Positions 18,195 through 26,187 of a DNA stretch of 64,000 bases are shown piece after piece (the first letter of the stretch is position 1; each line of letters begins with the position of its first letter). Below the pieces are notes generated by a model. That model did not search any database and had not been told where the DNA came from. It saw only the letters and a list, made by a program, of their open reading frames with translations. Source of the DNA: Clostridium felsineum DSM 794 (GTDB lineage Bacteria > Bacillota > Clostridia > Clostridiales > Clostridiaceae); contig NZ_CP096980.1 in NCBI RefSeq assembly GCF_002006355.2, positions 248,001 to 312,000 of the forward strand, written 5' to 3'. A program made the position numbers and the translations under genes.

Positions 18195-18237
18195 AATAGA
18201 GCTACTATACTTGATTAGTATAATAGCTCTATTTTTA
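18195..18237 (+). terminator. Terminator of the amino-acid ABC operon
   Basis: AATAGAGCTACTATAC pairs with GTATAATAGCTCTATT around a 7-base loop (one mismatch region), followed by TTTTT. It lies immediately after the ATPase stop codon. Confidence 0.87.
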
Positions 18238-18371
18238 TGATTTATATTATTAGTTTTGAGACTTATATTAAGAAGTTGGAACTAAGTATATATAGTATGA
18301 TGTTAAGAGCAATATATTTAAATTTTGCCTAAGTACAACATATTACATTTAATATTTATATTTGAATTATA

Positions 18372-18400
18372 TTTACTTATTATCATTTATGTAATATAAT
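18372..18400 (+). promoter_or_regulatory. Promoter of the lantibiotic locus
   Basis: TTTACT (18372-18377), 17 bp, then a consensus TATAAT (18395-18400). Transcription would start about 100 bases before the lanA ribosome site. The rest of the gap from 18238 is AT-rich without a clear operator. Confidence 0.6.
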
Positions 18401-18510
18401 GTATGTATTAAAGCTTTAATATTTAAGTGTCAAGTTTATCAAGAATTGTTAACGTTAACATTAGCTATTTATATATTTTAAAACAAATTATTATAAAAGG
18501 AGATATTATT

Positions 18511-18684
18511 ATCCCAAAATTTGATGATTTTGATTTAGATGTAAAAATTAATAAAGGTAAAGGTGTTAAACCTCAAATTGCTACTAGTGCTGTTGCTTGC
18601 ACACCAGGAAGTTGTTGGGGTTGCCCTGAGACATCAACTTTTGCATCAGCTTGTTGCAATGTCTCAGACAACTGTGGTGACTAG
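18511..18684 (+). CDS. lanA: Class I lantibiotic precursor (LanA), no ATG start
   Basis: A 57-codon precursor peptide. The leader PKFDDFDLDVKIN matches the subtilin leader (MSKFDDFDLDV) and has the FDLD box bound by LanB/LanC. The likely cleavage site is after KPQ (nisin and epidermin use PR), giving a 35-residue core that starts IATSAVACTPGSC with six Cys and nine Ser/Thr. A strong AAAAGGAG site ends at 18502. Exactly where ATG should stand (18511-18513) the sequence is ATC; the two preceding codons are ATT. Translation therefore needs a rare ATT/ATC start, or the gene is silenced. A GTG-started frame from 18427 exists but ignores the ribosome site. Confidence 0.82.
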   Translation: MPKFDDFDLDVKINKGKGVKPQIATSAVACTPGSCWGCPETSTFASACCNVSDNCGD

Positions 18685-18753
18685 ATTTAAAATAAATGTT
18701 TAACATACGTATGTTTCGCGAAATTTGTATGATTAAAAAATCACGTTAACTAG

Positions 18754-18789
18754 AAAATGTACTTGCTAGTAATAGTGAGTACATTTTTT
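18754..18789 (+). terminator. Partial terminator after lanA
   Basis: AAAATGTACT (18754-18763) pairs with AGTACATTTT (18778-18787), with more T after it, 69 bp past the lanA stop and 65 bp before lanB. Such a leaky terminator commonly keeps lantibiotic precursor mRNA in excess over the modification genes. Confidence 0.7.
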
Positions 18790-18853
18790 ACTATGGTTTT
18801 GGATACAAAATAATTAGATTTTTAAGTTACTAGGCAAAGGGAGAGGTCTATTA

Positions 18854-19783
18854 ATGAGTACGGATGATAGAATAATAACCAAAAGAGTATACAAGCCGCT
18901 AGATTTTTTCATGATAAGAACACCGCTACTACCAATAAATTCATACGATAATATTTTTAATAATGATTTGGATGAAGAAAGTATTATAAAAGAACTTATA
19001 AAAATTTCAAAGGATCCAATTATTAGAGAGAGTATTGCGGTAGCAAGCTTGGATTTATTAAATTCACTAGACAAACTGGAAACATGTAAAAATAAAAAAG
19101 AAAAAAATCAAATAATTAGTTCTCTTTTAAAATATTTTATAAGAATGACTACAAGAACGACACCATTTGGAGAGTTTTCAGGAGTAACATTGGGGAAATT
19201 CTCAGAAAAAACTGACATTGGATTGGAAAGTATACATAATTTCATTAAAAGAGCACGACCTGATATGGAGTGGATATATAAATTAATAAATGTTCTAGAA
19301 AAAGACAAAGAGATATTAAATAATTTGATAATTTGTTGGAATTCTATAGTTTCATTTGTAGGTTCTAGAATTGAAATACCATATTTAAGTATCTATACTC
19401 AAGAAAACAGTGAAGATAATGAAGAAGAATTTCTAAAGAGCATATTTAGCTGGAAAGCGGAATGGAATGTACCTAAATATGTATATCAGGTAGAGGCAGA
19501 TAATAGGCTTATGTTTAATTTGGAAAATAAAGTTCATATAAAAGAACTATTAAATATATTGAAGAAAAAAAAGAACATTATGATACAGGCTGTAGAATGT
19601 GATTTTGATAATTGCTTTGTTTATAATGAAAAAGGAAAATATGTTTCTGAAATAGTAGTACCAATAATAAAAAACAACATTAAAACAAGTAGTAATAAAT
19701 TTAATTTTAATATAAAAGAATGTAATATAGACACTCTAGATAGCAGAAGAATTTTTTCCCAGGATCAGAATGGTTGTTTTTAA
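18854..19783 (+). pseudogene. lanB: Lantibiotic dehydratase LanB, N-terminal fragment (broken)
   Basis: LanB glutamylates and dehydrates Ser/Thr of the precursor and is normally about 1,000 residues. This frame has 309. Residues 15-35 (PLDFFMIRTPLLPINSYDN) and about 95-115 (RMTTRTTPFGEFSGVTLGKF) are the conserved N-terminus. After residue about 185 it jumps straight to sequence that belongs near residue 650 of NisB (VPKYVYQVEADNRLMFNLEN, SEIVVPIIK), so roughly 450 residues of the glutamylation domain are gone. The frame then runs out at residue 309 after a run of six Ts (19752-19757). One extra T would join it to the next frame as RRIFFPGSEWLFLKLYG. Almost certainly non-functional. Confidence 0.85.
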
Positions 19784-20604
19784 AATTATATGGTAACTAT
19801 TCGCGTGAAAATGAATTAATAGGGTTTGAACTTAACGAAATTACAAAAGAATTAATGGATGAAAATTTAATTCAACAATTTTTCTTTATGAGATATAAGG
19901 ATACATATAATCATATAAGGCTAAGGTTTAAAGGAAATCCAGAAATATTATATGGTAAAGTCTTAAGAAAATTAAATAATTGGTTTGATAGTTTAAAAGA
20001 AAATGGGTTATTAACAAAGGTTGAAATAGGAACATATGAAAGAGAAGTAGAAAGGTATGGTGGAATTCAGTTAATTGATTATGCTGAGAAGGTTTTCTTT
20101 TATGATAGTCAAGTGGTTTCTAACATATTATATCTAAAAGGTATACATGAGTTAGATATGGATTATGAACAAATAGCAATTTGTAGTATTATAAGCTATT
20201 TAGAAGATTTTAATATTCCATATATGAATCAAATTGAACTTTTAAATATGGTAACTAATCAATCTGAGTATAGAGAAGGCTTTAAGAAAAAAAGAGAACA
20301 ATATACGTTTATAGGAAACTCAAATAATAACTTTGAAAATCTAAGGAAAACAGAAGAAGGTAGAATGCTTTACGGTATATTGAAAAAAAGAACTTCAGCA
20401 GTTAGAGAATATACATTGAAAATTGAAGAGGAGAGTAAAAATGGCAACTTAGCTAATAGCAAATTAGGAATTTATCTTAGTATTTTACATCTTCATTGCA
20501 ATAGATTGTTTGGAATAAATAGAGAAAAGGAGAAAGAAGTTATTTCATATGCAAGACATACATTATATGCTTTGAAGTTTTTAAAAACTAAAAAGGATAA
20601 GTAG
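19774..20604 (+). pseudogene. lanB: Lantibiotic dehydratase LanB, C-terminal (SpaB_C) fragment
   Basis: The glutamate-elimination domain of LanB, also known as the thiopeptide-type bacteriocin domain. Conserved segments are FFFMRYKDTYNHIRLRFKGN, EIGTYEREVERYGG and a late LHLHCNRLFGINREKEKEV. The conserved entry PGSEWLFLKLYG begins upstream at about 19759 in this frame, and a TAG at 19741-19743 is the first in-frame stop before it. So there is no natural start at 19774; this is the tail of the LanB reading frame after a -1 shift. On its own it has 276 residues. The domain itself looks intact. Confidence 0.83.
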
Positions 20605-20639
20605 ATAGTGAACTTAATAATGCGGGGGGCTAGTTTGTT

Positions 20640-21986
20640 ATGAAGGATAAAGTATTAGATAAAAAAGTTATAGATATTGTTCATAAAATAGCTAATAAAA
20701 TGAAGGAACCAGAGTATGTAAGAGACGTATGTAATCAAAAGCGAAATTATATATCTGTGAATACAGGAATTAGTAGTCAGTGGAGCGAACTATCTTTAAT
20801 TAATGGATATCCAGCACTAGGTATTTTATTTGGAGAACTGCATGAGGTATTTCCACAGGAAGAGTGGGATTTAGTAGGTCATAAATATATGATAAAAATT
20901 CAAGAAATTATAAAAGAGAAGGGTATAGAACAATTTACTTTTTTTAGTGGAGCAGGCAGTGTTGGTATGGCAGCTTATGCTTTGTCCTGTAATGGTAAAA
21001 GATATAAAAATTTTTTAAAGAGTATTAATGATTTCATTCTTGAAGAGTATCCGATAATCTTAAATGGTATAACTTTGCAGCATAAAGATGTCTATATGTG
21101 GAATTATGATGTAATAAGAGGTATGAGTGGGATGGGAAGATATTTACTACTTTTCAAGCAGGATATTAGAGTAAAAAGCATTATAGAAAAAATATTAAAG
21201 TATTTAATAACACTAGCTGATGATATTGAGGTATTTGGTAATATGGTTCCTAGATTTTATATATCTAGAGAAAATCAATTTCTTCAAAGTGATAAAGATT
21301 TTTATACTAAAGGAAACTTTAATTTCGGTTTATCTCATGGAATATCAGGACCTTTAGCGTTTATGTCCATAGCGTTAATTAATGGAATTGAAGTAGAAGG
21401 ACAAAGAAATGCCATTAGAAAAATTGTATCCATTCTTAATAATCTTAGATATACCGAAAATAAGGCTACATATTGGCCAGGAAGAGTTAGCTTTGAGGAT
21501 TTTATAGAAAAGAAAGTTTATGAAAAGAATAGAAGGGCTAGTTGGTGTTATGGAGTGCTGGGGATTGGAAGAACTATATATTTAGCGGGAAAAGCTTTAG
21601 ACGATGAAGGATATAAAAATATGGGAATAGATGCCTTTAGTAAGTTGTGTTTGCTAAAAGAAGATGAATTAAAGCTTATTTCCCCTACATTTTGTCATGG
21701 ATATGCAGGTTTACTTCAAGTATTAAATCTTATGTACAATGATACTGGTCTAGAAAACTTAAGAGAGTATAGAGATAAAATTTTAAATAAGATTTTAAGC
21801 TTTTACTGTGAGGATTCTGCTTTTGGTTTTTATGATATTGATATTTCAGATTATGCAAACATGTCAGATATAAAAAAATTTGATAATTCTGGTTTGCTAA
21901 ATGGAAGCACAGGAGTAGTTTTATCTATTTTAGGAGCTATAAGACCAAATAAAGCTCAGTGGGATAGTATTTTTATGATAAATTAA
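20640..21986 (+). CDS. lanC: Lantibiotic cyclase LanC
   Basis: Zinc enzyme that adds Cys thiols to dehydrated residues to form lanthionine rings. The zinc ligands are present: C303 in RASWCYGVLGIG and C352-H353 in TFCHGYAGLLQ. The active-site histidine motif is LSHGISGPLAFMSIAL. Its 448 residues are close to NisC and SpaC. The ATG follows a G-rich site (GCGGGGGG). Unlike lanB it shows no damage. It lies in the same transcript, between lanB and the lanFEG transporter. Confidence 0.9.
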   Translation: MKDKVLDKKVIDIVHKIANKMKEPEYVRDVCNQKRNYISVNTGISSQWSELSLINGYPALGILFGELHEVFPQEEWDLVGHKYMIKIQEIIKEKGIEQFTFFSGAGSVGMAAYALSCNGKRYKNFLKSINDFILEEYPIILNGITLQHKDVYMWNYDVIRGMSGMGRYLLLFKQDIRVKSIIEKILKYLITLADDIEVFGNMVPRFYISRENQFLQSDKDFYTKGNFNFGLSHGISGPLAFMSIALINGIEVEGQRNAIRKIVSILNNLRYTENKATYWPGRVSFEDFIEKKVYEKNRRASWCYGVLGIGRTIYLAGKALDDEGYKNMGIDAFSKLCLLKEDELKLISPTFCHGYAGLLQVLNLMYNDTGLENLREYRDKILNKILSFYCEDSAFGFYDIDISDYANMSDIKKFDNSGLLNGSTGVVLSILGAIRPNKAQWDSIFMIN

Positions 21987-22018
21987 ATTTTACAGAGTTA
22001 ATCAAAAGGGGTGTGAAT

Positions 22019-22759
22019 ATGCAAAATAAAGTTTTATCAGTAAAGAAGCTAACTAAAAGATTGGGTAAAAGAACAATTATAAACGATATGACCTTTAGTG
22101 TAAATGCAGGAGGTATTTGTGGGTTCATAGGCCCAAATGGTGCTGGAAAAACTACAATGTTACGCCTCCTTACAGGTTTAATTTCTCCAACTGCTGGTAG
22201 TGTTATGGTAAATGATACTGATGTAACAAAAGATAGAGAAAAAGCTTTAAAATATTTAGGAGCCATAGTTGAAAATCCCATATTCTTTCAATATTTAACT
22301 GGAGAAAAGGCACTTTTGAATTTAGCAATGCTGAATGAAGGAATGACTAGGACTCAAAGAAAGGAAAAAGTTAAAGAAGTGATAGAAATTGTTGGGCTTT
22401 CAGGAAGGGAAAAAGATACAATAAATACCTATTCGTTAGGAATGAAACAAAGACTAGGAATAGCACAAGCGTTATTAAACAATCCTCAGATAGTATTTTT
22501 AGACGAACCCCTTAATGGTCTTGATCCTTTAGGAATAATTGAACTTAGAAATTTAATATTAAAGCTTAATAAGGAAAAGAATATAACTTTTTTTATTTCT
22601 AGTCATATTTTAGACGAGCTTCAGAAAATCTGTACAGAATTAGTAATAATTAAAGAAGGAAAATTAATGTGGAGTGGTAAAACAGAGGAACTACTTAGTA
22701 AGGTAGACAAGAAAAGTAGTTTAGAAGATGTATTTGTAAGATTAATGACATCAAAGTGA
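22019..22759 (+). CDS. lanF: Lantibiotic self-immunity ABC ATPase LanF
   Basis: ATPase of a LanFEG-type exporter that removes lantibiotic from the membrane of the producer. Walker A is GPNGAGKTTML, the signature YSLGMKQRLGIAQAL and Walker B IVFLDEPLNGLDPLG. The Q-loop position reads GAIVENP, with Glu in place of Gln; this E-loop is a hallmark of lantibiotic immunity ATPases. I use the ATG at 22019, 7 bp after AAAAGGGG, rather than the GTG at 22013. The 246 residues are typical. Confidence 0.87.
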   Translation: MQNKVLSVKKLTKRLGKRTIINDMTFSVNAGGICGFIGPNGAGKTTMLRLLTGLISPTAGSVMVNDTDVTKDREKALKYLGAIVENPIFFQYLTGEKALLNLAMLNEGMTRTQRKEKVKEVIEIVGLSGREKDTINTYSLGMKQRLGIAQALLNNPQIVFLDEPLNGLDPLGIIELRNLILKLNKEKNITFFISSHILDELQKICTELVIIKEGKLMWSGKTEELLSKVDKKSSLEDVFVRLMTSK

Positions 22760-22816
22760 ATTACAACGGTATATGTAGGTGGCTTATTTAGTTAAGAAAA
22801 CAAGGAGATTTTTAAT

Positions 22817-23644
22817 ATGATTAATCTGTTTAAGAGCGAATGGACAAGATTGTATAGCAAAAAAAGTACTTGGATTTGCTTTATATCAATCCCAATTATG
22901 TTGATAGTATTTACAAATCATTATTTAAAAGTAAATACTACTTTAAAAGTTAGTAATCCTCAATTTGTTCAAAGTTATAAGTTTCCTATAGAGGTCTTTC
23001 AAAGTTATTCTATGGTCATATTCGATATAATTTCTATTATGTTAATTGTATTATGTGTAACAGATGAGTTTAGAAGTGGTGCTATAAGAATGGTACTTAT
23101 TAGACCAGTAAAAAAGATAAATTTATTTTATGCTAAATTTTTAGTTATAATTATAACTTTGACTGTAATGTTAACAGCATATTTTTTATTAGCTTATATA
23201 ATTGGATTTATTGCATTTAAGGGCACATCAAATATATCTCTTAATTATTTCAAACATAGCTTAACTCGAAATGAAGTAGTTATGTATTCATTAAAAGTCT
23301 ATTTATTAGAACTATTATCATTAATAGCAATATGTTCTTTAATATTCTTTGTTAGTACTATTAGTAAAACAATGACTATAGCTTTTGGAGCTAACCTAGG
23401 AATAATTGTTATTGGTTTTATATTTTCTCCAATGCTAAGCTTACTAACACATAAAAACAATGGAAACTTAATTAAATTACAATGGCTTATATCAATTCCC
23501 AAAATGCAAATGGATGGAATTGAAGCTATACTTGGAGAAACGTCACATTTGTTTTTTTATGGCATAGGAGTTTTACTTAGCTATGGTATTTTATTCTTTT
23601 TAATAAATTATTTTATCTATAAAAAAAGTGATATTTTAATTTAG
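22817..23644 (+). CDS. lanE: Lantibiotic immunity permease LanE-like
   Basis: ABC-2 type membrane subunit of 275 residues with six predicted hydrophobic segments. The cytoplasmic segment TDEFRSGAIRMVLIRPVKKINLFYAK is the conserved coupling region of LanE/LanG and BcrB permeases (compare residues around 75-100). It follows LanF and precedes a second permease, the F-E-G order of nisin, subtilin and epidermin loci. E versus G assignment is by position only. Confidence 0.8.
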   Translation: MINLFKSEWTRLYSKKSTWICFISIPIMLIVFTNHYLKVNTTLKVSNPQFVQSYKFPIEVFQSYSMVIFDIISIMLIVLCVTDEFRSGAIRMVLIRPVKKINLFYAKFLVIIITLTVMLTAYFLLAYIIGFIAFKGTSNISLNYFKHSLTRNEVVMYSLKVYLLELLSLIAICSLIFFVSTISKTMTIAFGANLGIIVIGFIFSPMLSLLTHKNNGNLIKLQWLISIPKMQMDGIEAILGETSHLFFYGIGVLLSYGILFFLINYFIYKKSDILI

Positions 23645-23656
23645 GAGGGCACAGGT

Positions 23657-24433
23657 ATGAAAAGGTTAATTCATAGTGAATTATATAGAATGCTTCATAG
23701 CACAAAAATTATAGCTATAGTTGTTATTACTATCTTGATTTTTATGCTGGATGCTTTATTTATAAAGATGTATCATTTTGGATTCTATAATCCCAAACAC
23801 ACGGTAGTATTAAATGCTTTGAATTTCTCACCATTTATATTAAGGGATACGGATTTTTTTATATTTCTTATCTTCTGTCCTATAGTTTTTTGTGATAGTT
23901 TAAATTATGAAAGCACAAGCGGTATGTACAGGTTAATTATGATACGTGGATATAGTAAAGCCAAATGTATATTAAGTAAAGTTGCTAGTTGCGCTATAGT
24001 ATGTTTCATGCTTACTATTTTAATGTTTATTGTTGGCGTTATATTTGGTTTTATGTTTGAAAATTCAGTAAGAATTACTAGTTTCTTTAATGGCCAACAT
24101 CTAAATAGTACTCAGGCTTTACTATATGATTTTAAATTTTATATCATCAATTACTTACTTATTTTGATGTTTCTTGGGATATGTGCAGTTATTAGTGTTT
24201 TATCACCACAAGTAGTTATAGCATATATCATATGTTGTGCAGTGTGGTTAATTATGTCACCATTAGCTAATTTAGTTATTTCATCTTTAAAATTAGATAT
24301 ATTTGATACAAAAATAGTTTTTGACGTTTTGGATGGTAGAAACACTATATTTTGGTTAATAGCTTTATGCATGACTTTAGGACTTTTTACTTTATCGTCT
24401 TTAATATTTAAGAAAAAGGATTATCTATATTAG
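23657..24433 (+). CDS. lanG: Lantibiotic immunity permease LanG-like
   Basis: Second ABC-2 type permease, 258 residues and about six membrane helices. The segment YESTSGMYRLIMIRGYSKAKC mirrors the coupling region of the preceding permease. It follows by 12 bp with an AGGAGG site. It ends 11 bp before the convergent trpP, so the lan locus stops here: no LanT exporter, LanP protease or LanRK sensor is present in the window. Confidence 0.8.
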   Translation: MKRLIHSELYRMLHSTKIIAIVVITILIFMLDALFIKMYHFGFYNPKHTVVLNALNFSPFILRDTDFFIFLIFCPIVFCDSLNYESTSGMYRLIMIRGYSKAKCILSKVASCAIVCFMLTILMFIVGVIFGFMFENSVRITSFFNGQHLNSTQALLYDFKFYIINYLLILMFLGICAVISVLSPQVVIAYIICCAVWLIMSPLANLVISSLKLDIFDTKIVFDVLDGRNTIFWLIALCMTLGLFTLSSLIFKKKDYLY

Positions 24434-24444
24434 AAAAACTCATA

Positions 24445-24960
24445 TTATCTTCTAAATACTACCTTCATAGATTTTTTTACAGCTATAAATATAAGAGTAC
24501 CAACTATTGCATTTATAATTGTTGCAGGAAGAACTACTGTCATAAATAGTGCTTTAAAGCTAGCTGGTAAACCTACAATTACTAAAGCTGAACCTAAGAA
24601 TACTGAACCACTTATAATAGTTCCAACAAGACTTGTCAATATTATGCTTATTTTATCATTCATTTTATTTTTAAGAGGTTGTACTGCTATAAACACTAAA
24701 CTTGTAGTTACAATTCTATCTATTATGTTAGGAAGCTGCCCACCTGGGAAGGTAGTTACTGCTGCTGCAAGTAAACCAGCCACAACGCCTGTTAATATAC
24801 ATGTTTTGAAATCATCATTTAATAATATTATTATGAATAGCATTGCCAACGAAAAATCAGGTTTCATTCCAAATAATATTGGTGGTGTAATTTGGTTTAA
24901 AACCACACCGATAGCTAGAAACAACGAATTAATAATTAATTTTTTTAAGTCCATTTTCAT
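24445..24960 (-). CDS. trpP: Tryptophan transporter TrpP
   Basis: Small integral membrane protein (171 residues, about five hydrophobic segments) of the TrpP/YhaG family. Typical segments are GVVLNQITPPILFGMKPDFSL at the N-terminus and TTFPGGQLPNIIDRI. The ATG has an AAGGAGAG site 7 bp upstream. The T-box leader in front has a Trp (UGG) specifier, so expression should rise when charged tRNA-Trp is scarce, which supports the tryptophan assignment. It is convergent with the lan operon. Confidence 0.88.
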   Translation of the reverse strand: MKMDLKKLIINSLFLAIGVVLNQITPPILFGMKPDFSLAMLFIIILLNDDFKTCILTGVVAGLLAAAVTTFPGGQLPNIIDRIVTTSLVFIAVQPLKNKMNDKISIILTSLVGTIISGSVFLGSALVIVGLPASFKALFMTVVLPATIINAIVGTLIFIAVKKSMKVVFRR

Positions 24961-25060
24961 AATGAATCTCTCCTTGTATTTTTAATATTCGAAAATTTCA
25001 GACTAAATCAGCTTTGACAATCAGGGTTATAGGTTATTAATTTTGTTAAAATTGCAAATA

Positions 25061-25335
25061 AAAAACTCCGTCCTAATTCTGTTATAATTAGGACGGAGAT
25101 ACTTCCGCGGTACCACCTAAATTATGCTTAAAAAGCATCGCTCTTTTCAAGTACTAACATACTCTATCCGTTGTAACGTACGGCAAACGTTAACCACTAC
25201 TTTCCCTTTGGATTTCGATTTACTCCTCAAAGGTCCATTCACCATCAATTATCGTACTGAGATCACACCAGCCTCAGCTCTCTTTGACTAAATTATATGG
25301 TTACTCTTCCTCATCAAAGGATTTATTCTTAAATT
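25061..25335 (-). promoter_or_regulatory. T-box leader, Trp (UGG) specifier
   Basis: Read on the minus strand, the leader has a long stem I region containing AGAGCTGAGGCTGGTGTGATC, with the specifier TGG at 25237-25235 in the context GAATGGACC. The T-box AGGTGGTACCGCGG is at 25118-25105. A terminator follows (13-bp stem 25098-25086 with 25078-25066, then five Ts). Uncharged tRNA-Trp would pair with the specifier and T-box and prevent termination. It controls trpP; the 435-bp gap 24961-25396 is mostly this element. Confidence 0.94.
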
Positions 25336-25341
25336 AATCTA

Positions 25342-25370
25342 ATTGTAGCAAGATTTTTTTAGCTTGTCAA
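25342..25370 (-). promoter_or_regulatory. Promoter of the T-box/trpP transcript
   Basis: Minus strand: consensus TTGACA (25370-25365), a 17-bp spacer and TACAAT (25347-25342). The start would be near 25335, directly before the T-box leader and just after the kamE stop. Confidence 0.8.
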
Positions 25371-25396
25371 TAAACTTATACGAATTTTCTTTATAT

Positions 25397-26185
25397 TTAT
25401 ACAAGTTTTCTTTTCACAATCTCTGTAACTGAAAAACTTGCTACATCTTCAGCAAATTTTCCAGGTCCAAAGCCAGCATCATATCCAAGTTCCTTTGCAA
25501 GTTCATGGGTAATTCTAGCCCCTCCGCAAGCCAATATAAATTTATCCCTTATTCCTTCAGCTTCTAGTATTTCAACTAAATTTGTAAGATTTTTAATGTG
25601 AATATTTTTTTGAGTTACAGTTTGAGAAACCAAAAGTACATCAGCTTCAAGTTCTATTGCTTTTTTTACAAAATCCTCATTTTCGACTTGACTCCCAAGA
25701 TTATAGGCTTCAATCATTTCATATCTTTCAAGACCATAATGACCAGCATATCCCTTCATATTCATTACAGCATCTATTCCAACAGTATGAGCATCACTGC
25801 CGGTACTTGCACCAACAACAACGATTTTTCTTTTTATATTATCTTTAATGTATTTATTAATCTCATCCATAGACATGGTATTTACATCTACAGTTTGGAC
25901 AACGATAGAAGTATAATCAACAGAATGTGTGATATTTCCATAAACTACATAGAAGGTGAAGCCATTATCAAGTTTTTTATGGCAGACTACATCAGGTTCA
26001 TGAAGCCCCATTTTTTTAGCCATAATTCTTGCAGCTTCTGTAGATTTTTCAGAGTCTTCAAGAGGAAGAGTAAAACTAACCTGGACTTTGCCATCGTTCA
26101 TTGTATCACCGTAAGGTCTTACACTTTTTAAATCTAAGGTTTTATCAAACTCTTTTTTTTCAAGAGAGTACAATCCTCCACTCAT
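25397..26185 (-). CDS. kamE: Lysine 5,6-aminomutase beta subunit KamE
   Basis: Cobalamin-binding subunit of the PLP/adenosylcobalamin enzyme that moves the terminal amino group of D-lysine or L-beta-lysine. The base-off B12 motif DAHTVGID places the cobalt-ligand histidine at residue 133, and K144 in MNMKGYAG is the known PLP lysine position. The late GGARITHELAKELGYDAGFG is part of the Rossmann B12 domain. The 262 residues equal the characterised protein. Last gene of the lysine-fermentation operon, 2 bp after kamD. Confidence 0.95.
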   Translation of the reverse strand: MSGGLYSLEKKEFDKTLDLKSVRPYGDTMNDGKVQVSFTLPLEDSEKSTEAARIMAKKMGLHEPDVVCHKKLDNGFTFYVVYGNITHSVDYTSIVVQTVDVNTMSMDEINKYIKDNIKRKIVVVGASTGSDAHTVGIDAVMNMKGYAGHYGLERYEMIEAYNLGSQVENEDFVKKAIELEADVLLVSQTVTQKNIHIKNLTNLVEILEAEGIRDKFILACGGARITHELAKELGYDAGFGPGKFAEDVASFSVTEIVKRKLV

Positions 26186-26187
26186 AG

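Noticed and set aside
18427..18510. GTG-started N-terminal extension of the lantibiotic precursor
   Set aside because: The extension lies before a strong ribosome site, has no leader-like sequence, and the FDLD leader alignment begins exactly at codon 18511.
18854..20604. A naturally split LanB as in thiopeptide clusters
   Set aside because: The second frame has no proper start or ribosome site, PGSEW lies upstream of its first start in the same frame, and the first frame lacks most of the glutamylation domain.
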